Of a stretch of DNA of 64,000 nt, positions 11,228 to 21,212 are shown in pieces. Source of the DNA: Blastomussa wellsi (Eukaryota; Cnidaria; Anthozoa; Scleractinia; Plerogyridae); the NCBI GenBank assembly GCA_947652115.1, contig OX393569.1:6928794-6992793 (forward strand), written 5' to 3'. Below the pieces are notes generated by a model that was given only the letters and a program-made list of their open reading frames with translations, searched no databases and had not been told where the DNA came from. Position numbers and translations under genes: made by a program. Each line of letters starts with the position of its first letter. The stretch's first letter is position 1.

Positions 11228-12234
11228 CTATTAAACTCAACCTTGTAGTCGCCACAGATACATACAAACATACGTTTATTCCAGAAAATCTCTCACAGCT
11301 GAACATGGGGGACGAAAGTTTAGTCACATCGGTGACTGTGTCGGTCGCAATTTCTAACCCTGGGAAGTTCCACTGGGAAAACTTTGGGGGATCAAAGGGT
11401 GGGCTCCAGACATCACTAATAAAGTCATGTTAAACTTCATTTATTTGTTAAATTAATTTTCTATTGGATTATCACTTTGTTTTTGACTTTGCTGATTTTA
11501 CAGCATCAGGCAGATCTGAAACAAGAAAGATAAACCAACATCAGCAAGCCATAACACTGAAAACATTTTCTGAATCTTATATGCGTATCTGTTTTACAAA
11601 ATGACATAACTTTTCTGATTTCAATAAATGGTTTCACCAGATAACTGGATTTATTGAAGCTCCAGAAAATCTCTCACGGCTGTACTGTTTCAAAGATTAT
11701 CTACATGTGCTTTACTTACCCAGAGTTACCCACTGATAAATTAAAATCAAATAGAGCTCTATTTGGACGTCATAAAATGGCTTGATATTATGAAAAGGAT
11801 TGGAACTCAGACGAGGGAATGCATGCCCCTGACCACAACAGGGTCTCAATTGCACTAGGCATTACTCTGCACAAAAGATCACACCTTTAGAACAAATGGA
11901 ATTAATTTGCAGAGTTGTGCAGGCTAAAGTATGAGCCATGTGGTTTCTATTTTTAATCCATCAGATGGCCCCTGTGCATAAAATGTCATCACTGGAGAAT
12001 CTGAGGCAGGGCCGTCATGCCTTACCTTAAAATAGCACACATCATCATCTGGATACAATAAATTACAGTACGACTTATTATGGAAAAAAATGACACAACT
12101 TGAGATCTATTAAGGCATTACAAGGGTGAAAATGGTATTATGGACCCACCCATAGAATTATATCAACAATAACCAAAGTAAAAGCTTGCAAATTTTGACT
12201 GCGACATTCACCATTTCAACTACTACTCTCTAAC

Positions 12235-12868
12235 GAGAGTCCCCTATACTTCTTCTGAAAACAGTTTCACGCGAAAGTAATTGGCTTTTTCACGCATCAC
12301 GAAAAATTCGAGAAGCAGTTCACGGAAAAAGGCAAGCAATCACGTTTCACGTTAAAATGCAAAGGCTAAATCATGTGTCACACGGAAATAAAAATTCTTT
12401 TTACGGTTCGCAAAACATACAAATACAATCATTACAAAAATGTACCGGTATTTAAACATTTTACCTCACATTACTGAATGTGCCATCTTTTGGTAATTTC
12501 AGACTCTCGTCGTCGTAAAAAAAGCAACCAAAAGACATATTAACACTAGGCCCTCCTGGTCCACTGTCGCTGTCGTTAGTTCTCAGTCCTCTATCCAGAA
12601 TGGGCAGACCGTGAGCTTTTCAAATCTTTTATGAGCTTTAATGGTGCTAAAACCTCCAAAAAGTGAAAAATTATTCCCGCAAAAGTCGTTGGTTCACAAA
12701 TCACGTCTAAGTAAATGCATATTTCACGGATCACGAAAAAATAGAAAACCAGTTTCCCGAGGACGGAAAAATATAGATTCACGAATCACGGAAAAATTAA
12801 ATCCTTATTCACGCTTCACGCAAAGCAAAAATACCCATTCACGCGTCACGAAAAAAGTATAGGGGACC
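12235..12868. mobile_element. Non-autonomous TIR element with 9-bp flanking duplication
   Basis: Ends GTCCCCTATACTT (left) and AAGTATAGGGGAC (right) are inverted. The nine bases CTCTCTAAC sit directly outside both ends (12226-12234 and 12869-12877). The interior repeats TCACGxxTCACG many times with A-rich spacers. The 9-bp duplication fits Mutator-like elements, and no transposase is present. Confidence 0.65.
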
Positions 12869-12877
12869 CTCTCTAAC

Positions 12878-14432
12878 TGACAAGTTAAAGCCTAAGACTA
12901 CAGCTGATCATGCAAAGACGCCTTACCAACTTGACTGACAGCAGGTAGATTGCTTCACTTCAGTTATCCAACCCCTCAAACTTGCTACAGAAAAGAAAAG
13001 CATGGAGGAAATGAATGACAGGGCTTCTTTGTTTATGATCGTTTGTTTAAAATGGATAACACAAAAGTCTTGATACATCTACAAGAGTCGGGCAACTCTG
13101 TCGCTCAGATTTAAAAAGCTCGTTTGTGGAGCCACACAGAATATTCAGCACACAATGGGTTAATCATCATCATTGCAACAGAAATGAGTTTCACATTTAT
13201 GCAATTTCCTCTATTTGAAATGTCACCTTTACAGGAAGGACACTCTGATTAATAAATAGATTCTATATTGCTGTGCGTCTGTTCAGCAACAGATCGCTGA
13301 TGATGTAAAAATGTGGTAATAACAAAAGCCGAGTATGTTTAAAGATGTTCTCACCACATTTTGACATCAGTGATCTATTACTATTGCCTCTTTTCACAGT
13401 AAGCCAGACTTATAACATCCAACTGACAAACAACTCTTCACACGACTCTGATGATGACTTCCGCTCAGGTTGTCAAAACATCAGTTAATGTCACCGACAA
13501 CAGTCCTTCACAGGACTACCCTCACTCAGATGATCAAACTACACGATCGACTATCTATTTTTACATACAGTGGATTATCTGTCTGCTTACCGAATATCAC
13601 TTACCTTACTCAAAATGACAGGAAACTTTCCGTCTCTTTGTAACCTGTGCACCTTGCATCTGAAAAATAGTGTTGATGTTGTGGTGTGTGAGAATTTTTT
13701 TAATATTCAACAAACACTATAGCCTCTCTTCAAGGGCATGCTCAGTTGAACACATGAAAATGTCTTCAGAATTAGTTCAGGTGAAGAAATTCATACTCCA
13801 TCATGGCATGCCTTTGAAACTGAAGGCTGAAGAAAAAGAAGAAATGCTAAAATAAACACAAGTGTGGCTGCAAGGAGTCAGCTACAGACCGAGAGCAGCT
13901 CATTTTCCAAGAAAATATATAGCTGGCTCAATGATATCTGAATTCTATTGCTCTAAGCACACTTGTTCAACAAGAAGTTACAACTGCACCCCTCAACTTC
14001 TAACATACATGTACCTTTACTATGTGGAAAACTGTTTTTGTGGCAAGGCAGTCCCAGATTCGTTCCATCATGTCTTTTACAAATCCACTTGATTCTTCCC
14101 TTAATTATAAACAGTCCCTAAGGTGGAATTAAAAATAAAGAGATTCATTTTTACATAGGTACAGGAGCTTGAACCTTGCAGTACTTGGAATATCATGAAT
14201 CTAAAAGAACTGTCAGCGACTTAAATTCAGTGAGTCATTCTGCACTGCCACAAGTAAATGGCATGCAGTCAACACCTCTGCAAAGTCTCATCATACAGCA
14301 ACAATTACAAATAGACCATGTTTGAAAAGGAATCAAACACATTTCAAAATAGATCTGTTGATTGTTGTTGTTGTCAAACAACTTGCCAAGTTTCAACCCT
14401 TTTCAAAATCTCAGAATTTCATTTATTTTTGC
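12878..14432. other. Intergenic region, nothing recognised
   Basis: Short ORFs only (for example 13670-13855 and 13862-14092) with no recognisable domain. No RNA gene or clear repeat seen. Confidence 0.45.
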
Positions 14433-14502
14433 CAATAGCGAAGCGCACGAGGTCTAAAAATAGATTGCATACTTTTGGACCCCCCGCGAGACTCAGACAA
14501 AC
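14433..14502 (+). repeat. Left terminal inverted repeat of ISL2EU-type element
   Basis: An outer 18-base block and inner 25-base block (GACCCCCCGCGAGACTCAG..) match the right end exactly in reverse. The spacer is 27 bases here and 19 on the right. The transposase ATG follows 86 bases later, so this repeat likely carries the promoter. Confidence 0.85.
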
Positions 14503-14587
14503 ATCAGCGTGTTCTGTGAGAATTAGAGGGCATGTAGGCAAATTTGTCCTTTCCAAAAAGTGATTTAGCCGCCTTGTTTCGCTCAGT

Positions 14588-16153
14588 ATGGTTAGTACCA
14601 AGCACTGCTGCTGGGGAACATGCAACAGTGATGCCAGATATCCGAATAATCTGCATGAATCGCTGAAACAAATGCTGAAATTAGGTATGAATATATTTAT
14701 ACCCTTTCCGAAGCCATCGCAAGGAATCGAACGCTGTCAACGCTGGGTTAATGCTTGTTCCCGTGAACATTTTACCGTCGATCAGATTACTAGAAACACA
14801 TACATCTGTGCTCTACACTGGCCAGGACAGAGAGGTCCAACTGATGAGTTTCCCGATCCCTTGAAAGCAAACCTTACAGCTCAGGAAGTGTTAAAAGCAT
14901 CTCGCCCGAAGCGTAAAGCACCTCAGCCGAGAGTCTTGGTAAACAAACGGGCAAAGGAAGACGATTTCGACTCGCACCTTCCTTCGACTTCTTCTGAGGA
15001 TCTGTCAGAAGCTGAAAGGAGTACTTTAGAGACTGAGGATGTGTGTACCGACAATAAATTATCTGGTTGGGGTGAAGACGAAAACAACAAAGCAACGCAA
15101 ACTGAACTCACCAAACACGAACTGTCAAGTAAGATCGAAACTATTATTTTGAAGAACGAGTTGAAAGCTAAGACCTCTGAAATTTGTGTTAAGGTCGTGA
15201 ATAAACTGTCTTACGAAGTGGTTGCAAAAGACTCGAACCACATGAAACATTTTGTTGGATTAACAACCCCTCAGTTCGAGGTTCTGTATGACTTTTTGAA
15301 TGATATCTGCCCTTTGGATAGCATAACATATTGGAATGTCGTTGGAAACAGAAATCCTGTGAAAGCCAACCCACCAGCTAACCGTGAAAATGTTTGGAGC
15401 AACAGGGAAAAATTGTTCATTTGTCTTCTGCGACTGAAACGTGGATTCACCATTCAAACATTAGCATTTCTGTTGAGTACCCCTGAAAAGCAAATTTCTG
15501 AATCGACAATAAGGAACATTTTCACTACATTTATCCAACTCATGTTCAAGATCTTTCGGGACATGGAGAACGTAATGTTCCCTTCCAAAGAATTACTAAA
15601 ACGATATCACCCTAAAGTCTTCAAGAGCATGCCAAGGGTACGCTGTAGCGTTGATTGTACGGAATTCAGAGTGCAAACCTCCCGTAATTTTGCGAGACAA
15701 GGTAACACTTTTTCAGCATACAAACATGCTAACACTTTCAAATGTCTTATAGCTGTAACACCGAATGGTGGAGCGTGCTTTGTCTCCGATTTATTCGAAG
15801 GAGACATATCTGATGTCGAAATATTTGAACAAAGTGGAATTTTGAAACACATTGAGCCATATGATGTCATTCTGGCGGACAGAGGTTTCACTGTACAGCA
15901 CTTAGTAAATCCCCTTCAGGCACAGATAAACATTCCTGCTTTTCTGAAAGGCAGGAAGAGCTTGAGTGTGGCAGAGGAGTTGTCGACAAGAAAGATTGCT
16001 AAAGCAAGAATACATGTTGAAAGATTTAACCAACGTTTAAAACAATTCAAGCTAGTAGGGAGAACCATCCCCCTATCATTGGCACCACTAGCAACTCAGA
16101 TGGTTGTGGTTGCTTGTGGCTTGGTAAATTTTCAGGAAGTTCTTTGTAAGTAA
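14588..16153 (+). CDS. THAP-domain DDE transposase (ISL2EU type)
   Basis: Single-exon 521-residue protein expected to cut and paste the element that encodes it. The N-terminus is a THAP zinc-binding DNA-recognition domain (about 1-91): C8-x3-C12, W53, C74-x2-H77 and the closing FPDP. A charged linker (about 95-200) follows. The C-terminal half (about 340-500) matches the DDE_Tnp_4 fold with D356 in SVDCTEF, D431 in LADRGF and E478 in RIHVERFNQRLK, giving a D-74-D-46-E spacing. The ATG is the first that keeps the THAP cysteines and lies just inside the left TIR. The frame has no stop or frameshift, so the protein may be functional. A domesticated host gene is an alternative, but the flanking TIRs and partner ORF favour a transposon. 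Confidence 0.9.
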   Translation: MVSTKHCCWGTCNSDARYPNNLHESLKQMLKLGMNIFIPFPKPSQGIERCQRWVNACSREHFTVDQITRNTYICALHWPGQRGPTDEFPDPLKANLTAQEVLKASRPKRKAPQPRVLVNKRAKEDDFDSHLPSTSSEDLSEAERSTLETEDVCTDNKLSGWGEDENNKATQTELTKHELSSKIETIILKNELKAKTSEICVKVVNKLSYEVVAKDSNHMKHFVGLTTPQFEVLYDFLNDICPLDSITYWNVVGNRNPVKANPPANRENVWSNREKLFICLLRLKRGFTIQTLAFLLSTPEKQISESTIRNIFTTFIQLMFKIFRDMENVMFPSKELLKRYHPKVFKSMPRVRCSVDCTEFRVQTSRNFARQGNTFSAYKHANTFKCLIAVTPNGGACFVSDLFEGDISDVEIFEQSGILKHIEPYDVILADRGFTVQHLVNPLQAQINIPAFLKGRKSLSVAEELSTRKIAKARIHVERFNQRLKQFKLVGRTIPLSLAPLATQMVVVACGLVNFQEVLCK

Positions 16154-16470
16154 TTTGTCAATACCTTTATTGAGAGAATCTTACAGAGAATCTTAAATTT
16201 TTAGGGCCACTTAGCCAAAATTTGTCCACGAGTGGCTTATAGGTGGTTTGAGAGATTTTAATGCTCATATTAACCATTTTAAAACTGATTTATGTAGTTT
16301 TCATAGATATTTGAACCAGTTGTTAATCAATATTCTTTAAGCAAAATCAACATCTGTACAACATATTTCAACACCGAAATTCAAAGGTTCTGCTAGGTTG
16401 AAATCTGAAGTAAAACTTTTAACAAAGTAATATGTGTCTATAGTGGTAATGAAGTAAGTAAGACAATAAA

Positions 16471-16571
16471 TGCAAGTGCAGCCATACACTTCTGATATAA
16501 AGACCTGAAAACAAATTCAGGCTGTGAATTATTTCAGGACTTGGTATCAGAAGTGTATGGCTGCACTTGCA
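16471..16571. repeat. 27-bp perfect inverted repeat between convergent genes
   Basis: Bases 16471-16497 are the exact reverse complement of 16545-16571. The 47-base loop itself contains a small hairpin (CCTGAAA..TTCAGG). The location downstream of the transposase stop suits a transcript 3' end hairpin or a tiny inserted MITE. Confidence 0.8.
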
Positions 16572-17089
16572 TTTTTTTGTCTTAAAACTTTGAATAAATT
16601 AATTATTTTAGATGAGAAAAAAGTGAAATATCAGGAAAACTTTCTATCTTGAAACCAGGCTAAAGACTTGTCTTTAAAAACTTTTACCCTTTCAGCCCTA
16701 ACATCCACATTTATATTCTCAACATTGATCCCCATACATTTTCGATTAGGTATACCTATGGTGAGAATTATGTCTAACAATCAAAACCTTTTTCACTTGT
16801 TCTCTTCATTTTTTCTTACGACTAATCAAACAGTGTTTCTCTGTAAGGAGTTAAAGGGTTAATCAGTATAAGAATAACAATTTTGTAGTAAGTTATCTAC
16901 ACAGTCCATTACCTTCATTCTCAATCTATAAGTAACCAATTGGCATGGTCTGATCTCATGCCAGCTCAGTGTTGGCTGTATGTATTGCACAATTCAGGGT
17001 TCTGAATAACTTTTTGAGACAACACATTAGAGCATGTATGAGAACATGGAAACTGTGGCCGGGGGGGGGGTAACTCCCAAAGTTGATAG

Positions 17090-17610
17090 GAAATATAATT
17101 TCTGACGTTTGAGGGACGAATTAGTCGGAAATTATTATTCTGACGGCACGTTGGAGAGACCCGCGGTGCATCGCGGGCTGCTTTAGGAGTATTTAAGGTT
17201 TTGGCGGGAGATTTAGGTTATTCTAGGTCGGTCAGTCGGAGTGTTCGCCCGCTTTATTTTTTATTTTAGGATTACGTTTCCATTTAAATTAACTCGTATA
17301 TTGTAAGATGCCCTTTCCTCGGGGTCTCGTGCTGCTGCATTAGATGAGGAATACGTTTCCACATATTTTTTGGCCACATCTAAAGGGTGGTTTTTTAGTG
17401 GTTTTTCGTATCTGGCGTAGCACATTTTCTGAATTCTTGAGCTCTTTAGTTACCTTTGTGAGGAACACATAATTATGAATAATTCAATAGATATTAGGCG
17501 ACATTGAATCGCACGGCTCATGGCTGACTGACTCATCCTAAATAAACTTTTCACATTGAATATCTCGTGTGAGTGTAGTCAGAATTGTGCCTCTGTGAAG
17601 TGTAGGGTTT
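17090..17610 (+). repeat. Possible solo LTR inside the transposon
   Basis: A GC-richer block with a TATA-like TATTTAAGG near 17192, a following GGTCGGTCAGTCGGAGTG start-site-like stretch and AATAAA near 17541. That order resembles an LTR. Exact TG..CA ends and a target duplication were not found, so this is weak. Confidence 0.25.
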
Positions 17611-17951
17611 TTGATCAGTTTCGTCTAGGATAAGGTAGGGTATAGATATCAGAGAATTTTTTTCTAGACTATATGAGTGACTACAAGAGAAATAAAGGAT
17701 CTCGGAGAATGGCAATTCTGGAATAGGGCAGGAAGCTCTGGCATCCAGTCTAGAAAAGGGTGGCAAAATGCAGCTGAACATGGTCTAGTATAGGGTAAGT
17801 GGTATCAGAGTCCCAGTGGCACATTCCTACCCAAAAATATCCAGAGTACCCCCCCCCCCCCCCCTCAAGGGGTCCTGTGGCCCTAACAAAATGCAATCCT
17901 GTTATATTGGTATAAAGATCAGTAATATTGGAAACTGTATCTCACTGAGTA

Positions 17952-20900
17952 CTATACTATGTAGAGAACATGACTTAATGAAAATCCTCTTGGATGAGTG
18001 TGAAATAGTGCAAGTCCAGTTTTTCTCTGTCTGGATTCTTGCAGGCCATCATAAATGAGCCAGGTGTTTCCATGGCTAAAAACACAAATATAATGATGCC
18101 CATTCCAGAGTGTTACACTGTGGAGGTACAGTACCTTTCCCTGAAAAGTGATGGTTTGTGGTAAATCCTTAATGTCTAGGTTTCTCTTTCTACTTAGTAG
18201 GTCAACAGAAAAAACAAAGAAGTTTTTGAAAGACAAACATGAGCGTGGAAAACTTGTCCTCACCCCAGAACAATGCCAAGACACAGACTGTGTACCATCA
18301 TCACGGAGAGTTGTATCTGAATGACATGGTATACCATTTGAAGGCTTGTTGGGAAACCTTCTCTGGCACTGACTTACCCTTGGATTGAGCCAATCTTGAA
18401 GGGAAGTATTAAAAGTGTTTTCTTTCGTAGAAGTGCCAAGGGAGATACCATATGATGTATAAGTGGTAAGCACTGTGGGACATGAAGGTAAACTACAGCA
18501 ACTGGTGACAGCAGTAGCCAAAAATGGTTGAATGATTTTAAGCAAATAATCAGCTTCATTTCCATAAAGATCTATAACTCCCTTCTTTACTGCTGGTACT
18601 GTAGGCACACATTCAAGTTTTGCATCTCCATATTCATGGTGATCTACCAAAGAGAGTGCTGTTTTGATCACATTGCCTGCACCACCAAGATCATCAAGAT
18701 TTATTCTGCCAGATTTTACTAGTGCCTGAAATATCATCAACCAGTTATCAACTGGGCAGGTGTTAGCCAATACTATGCCATGTCTGGGTGTACCACCCCA
18801 AGGTATGACTGCAAGATCAGTAGGTAGAATTCCAATGAAAGCAGGAATACTTGATTCAGAAGTACATGTGGCAAGGAAATTTGCAATGTCAAGTTCATCT
18901 TTTGAGTGTTGTAATGTACAAGTTGCACCTTTTGGCAGGTCACTGTTGGGGGTACCTGGTGGATTAGTGGGGCTTGCTGCAGCTGGTAGTTCTTGGCTGT
19001 CAGGGGCGTTGGGTGGTAAAGTAGGGCCTGTTGAAGCTGCTGGTATCCCTGTCTTAAGTGTAGTCAAATACGCGGTGGGCTGTGTTACATCTGACGGCAG
19101 ATCTCTGCTGGGTGTGATCAGTGGTACACTGGCCTTTGTTGCAGCTGTTGGTATAGGGGGTGATACAGTGGGCTTAGTTGTAGGTGGGGGTTGGTCACTG
19201 TTTGATGTGGATTCTGGTTTGCAGACATTGGTGACAAATGGTGACAGAATGTCAAATGCTGGTTGTGTCAATTCATTAAAAAAGTCACTTGGCAACACAA
19301 ATGGTAAGAGATCTCTGGGGACCTTCATCTGAAAAATTTCAGGTGCTACAACTCTTTTCCAAAAAGGTGTTAGGACACTTAACATGTCTGCGATAAATTT
19401 TTCATCCCTGTATATCCTTTCTATTGACACTGGTCCATTCTTAGCATACAGCACAAAATCACAGAAGGCTCTTTCTGTTACTAGTAACTGCATTTGAATT
19501 TGATAAAAGTAAGCATGGCTTTTTTTAAGGGTGCACTTGTTATCTTTGATAGAAAAACACTGTCTGTTGATAACATCTTTAGAAATCAGACTTCCCTTAT
19601 CAGTACAAACAGCAGCTATGCTATGTTCCTTGAATAGCTTCAAAGATTTGATCTCTAGAAGTCCATCCTGTCCCAAGAGACCATCAGGTGAACAAGCAAG
19701 AAAGGGAAATTTGGGGTTGACCCACAATCCAGAAGGACTCACATGTTGTTTTGTTTGGGTTTCATATTTGGATATGGCATCTGCCTCACTCTCTAAACCA
19801 TATTTCATCCAATAACTTTGCGGTTTGTCACCGTTAGTGTTCCAAATATTGGATGAAATGTATTTCTTTGATGAAGCTGATGCATCGTTTGATCCTTCCT
19901 TGACTTTCTTTCCAGCTTTATATGCATCAAAGCAAGTAGATGCTGTGATTCTAGGCCATCGTTCAGAATACCACTGTTCACTTTTATTTTGGGGCGTGGT
20001 ACCTTCCATTTGGCTTAAACAATCTGGAGTAAGATTAGCCATCAAATTGGAAACTTGTTGTTCTAACACAGATGTGTCTTCAAGATTGAAATCGTTATAA
20101 GTAATAGTTAATTGTGTCTCCCACATTGAAGTTTTCTTCTGGTCTGCAGAAACTGCCTGCAGGTTACGAACAAAGTTGTTGATATGGCTAATCGAGACTT
20201 TTCGATATTTGGTAGGCCTTGGATCGAAATCGATCACTTCAGTCTTTCTTTTTTTTAACTTTGATGGATACTTCGCCGCTGACAGCCTTTGTGGGGTTTT
20301 CTTTCTTTTTTTACCTTTATTCCACGTGCATTCCTGGCTAGTACAAGGTGTTGTTGTTACTGTTCCGTTCTTATTGACATGATCGACTAGTGAAAGTAAA
20401 ACTGCTACAACGTGGCTGCAGCGTCCAAGTTCTGAGGCTTTGCAGGGATCGCATGAAGCATGTATTACTGCTCCGCTTTTTACTGATAGGACAACCAAAA
20501 CATTGTGAGGAAAATCAGTACTCATAGAGGGCCACACATGTGCTTTAACGAAGTAATAATCGTCCGTCTTAGTATCTGTCAAATCATGGACGAATCCAGA
20601 GTCTACGTATTTACGTCCATTAGAAAATGGTTTGTCTGTCATGTGTCCAATACCGCTAGTAATTTGTTCGTCTGTGTCCTCCCCATGATAATTTTGCTCC
20701 CCTGGCAAAGTCGGCAAAGATTCAAGAGCATAATGGTAAACATGGCCATAGTTGAATAACGATGGTAAATCCTGCGATGGGAATGCCTTCCAACCAGACA
20801 TCGGAATTAGTGGAACATCAGTCGCAGTCTTTGTACTAGATGTAAGACTTTCAGCACTCCTTTCTCGCAAAATTTTAGCTTCAAGCCATTTCCCATTGTC

Positions 20901-21140
20901 TATACTTGAATCGAGGATGTAATGGTTCCCGCCATTTACACAGTCCTTCACACGTGTAAGCAATTCTTCCCTTTTCCCTGCCTGTTTAAGGCCCCTACAC
21001 TTTAACCAACGCCTTAATTGCTCTACAGTATAGTTTTCAGGTTCACTCTCAAAAGTACAGCCCGGAACACCGTCATTTTCTGTCAGAATTGTGGCTTGCG
21101 CGCTTGAAGTCCTTGAAGAAACCTTCAAATTTTCCGCCAT
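17952..21140 (-). CDS. SAP/SWIM/YqaJ nuclease protein of ISL2EU-type transposon
   Basis: Uninterrupted 1062-residue ORF, second gene of the element, convergent with the transposase. Domains in order: SAP DNA-binding helix-turn-helix (about 36-70, TVEQLRRWLKCRG); SWIM-type zinc motif C230-x2-C233..C241-x-H243; a basic stretch (277-302); YqaJ exonuclease domain (about 388-570) with E450, D485 in ACSPDGLL, E496-I-K498 and a Q547 motif, the PD-(D/E)XK residues; a proline/threonine-rich linker; and a C-terminal region with C795 in NTCPVDNW and HH1015-1016 in NGHHYICVF, followed by W1027 and D1031. The last part resembles a ubiquitin-protease-like Cys/His arrangement. YqaJ nucleases process DNA ends, so a role in element excision or repair is inferred. 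The ATG lies just inside the right TIR. Confidence 0.85.
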   Translation of the reverse strand: MAENLKVSSRTSSAQATILTENDGVPGCTFESEPENYTVEQLRRWLKCRGLKQAGKREELLTRVKDCVNGGNHYILDSSIDNGKWLEAKILRERSAESLTSSTKTATDVPLIPMSGWKAFPSQDLPSLFNYGHVYHYALESLPTLPGEQNYHGEDTDEQITSGIGHMTDKPFSNGRKYVDSGFVHDLTDTKTDDYYFVKAHVWPSMSTDFPHNVLVVLSVKSGAVIHASCDPCKASELGRCSHVVAVLLSLVDHVNKNGTVTTTPCTSQECTWNKGKKRKKTPQRLSAAKYPSKLKKRKTEVIDFDPRPTKYRKVSISHINNFVRNLQAVSADQKKTSMWETQLTITYNDFNLEDTSVLEQQVSNLMANLTPDCLSQMEGTTPQNKSEQWYSERWPRITASTCFDAYKAGKKVKEGSNDASASSKKYISSNIWNTNGDKPQSYWMKYGLESEADAISKYETQTKQHVSPSGLWVNPKFPFLACSPDGLLGQDGLLEIKSLKLFKEHSIAAVCTDKGSLISKDVINRQCFSIKDNKCTLKKSHAYFYQIQMQLLVTERAFCDFVLYAKNGPVSIERIYRDEKFIADMLSVLTPFWKRVVAPEIFQMKVPRDLLPFVLPSDFFNELTQPAFDILSPFVTNVCKPESTSNSDQPPPTTKPTVSPPIPTAATKASVPLITPSRDLPSDVTQPTAYLTTLKTGIPAASTGPTLPPNAPDSQELPAAASPTNPPGTPNSDLPKGATCTLQHSKDELDIANFLATCTSESSIPAFIGILPTDLAVIPWGGTPRHGIVLANTCPVDNWLMIFQALVKSGRINLDDLGGAGNVIKTALSLVDHHEYGDAKLECVPTVPAVKKGVIDLYGNEADYLLKIIQPFLATAVTSCCSLPSCPTVLTTYTSYGISLGTSTKENTFNTSLQDWLNPRVSQCQRRFPNKPSNGIPCHSDTTLRDDGTQSVSWHCSGVRTSFPRSCLSFKNFFVFSVDLLSRKRNLDIKDLPQTITFQGKVLYLHSVTLWNGHHYICVFSHGNTWLIYDGLQESRQRKTGLALFHTHPRGFSLSHVLYIV

Positions 21141-21150
21141 TCCCGGGTTT

Positions 21151-21212
21151 GTTTGTCTGAGTCTCGCGGGGGGTCTAAATTCTTATGACGTCACTCGTGC
21201 GCTTCGCTATTG
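21151..21212 (-). repeat. Right terminal inverted repeat of ISL2EU-type element
   Basis: Mirror of 14433-14502. It sits 11 bases upstream of the YqaJ-protein ATG, so promoter and first codons are compressed against the transposon end. Confidence 0.85.

Larger units (their letters stand above)
9831..12234. other. Intergenic region, no gene recognised
   Basis: It holds a foldback at 10339-10469, with an exact GTGTTATCAGCC/GGCTGATAACAC hairpin at its centre, and repeat copy 2 at 11087-11227. No ORF of convincing length or known family. Confidence 0.5.
16154..17951. other. Convergent spacer of the ISL2EU-type element
   Basis: Lies between the stop codons of the two transposon genes. It holds a long inverted repeat at 16471-16571, a G-run near 17059, a possible solo LTR at about 17090-17610 and a 16-base C-run at 17849. 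No ORF above 80 residues is convincing. Both transcripts should end in this stretch. Confidence 0.5.
14433..21212. mobile_element. ISL2EU-type DNA transposon, apparently complete
   Basis: The ends are inverted in two exact blocks: 18 bases at 14433-14450 versus 21195-21212 (CAATAGCGAAGCGCACGA) and 25 bases at 14478-14502 versus 21151-21175. Between them lie two intact convergent ORFs, a THAP+DDE transposase and a YqaJ-nuclease protein. That pairing is the signature described for the ISL2EU (IS4EU) superfamily of eukaryotic transposons. Each ORF starts just inside its terminal repeat. I could not resolve a target duplication. The intact ORFs suggest a young, possibly active copy. Confidence 0.85.

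Noticed and set aside
18760..20382. Plus-strand ORFs up to 190 codons
   Set aside because: Antisense shadows of the YqaJ-type transposon gene.
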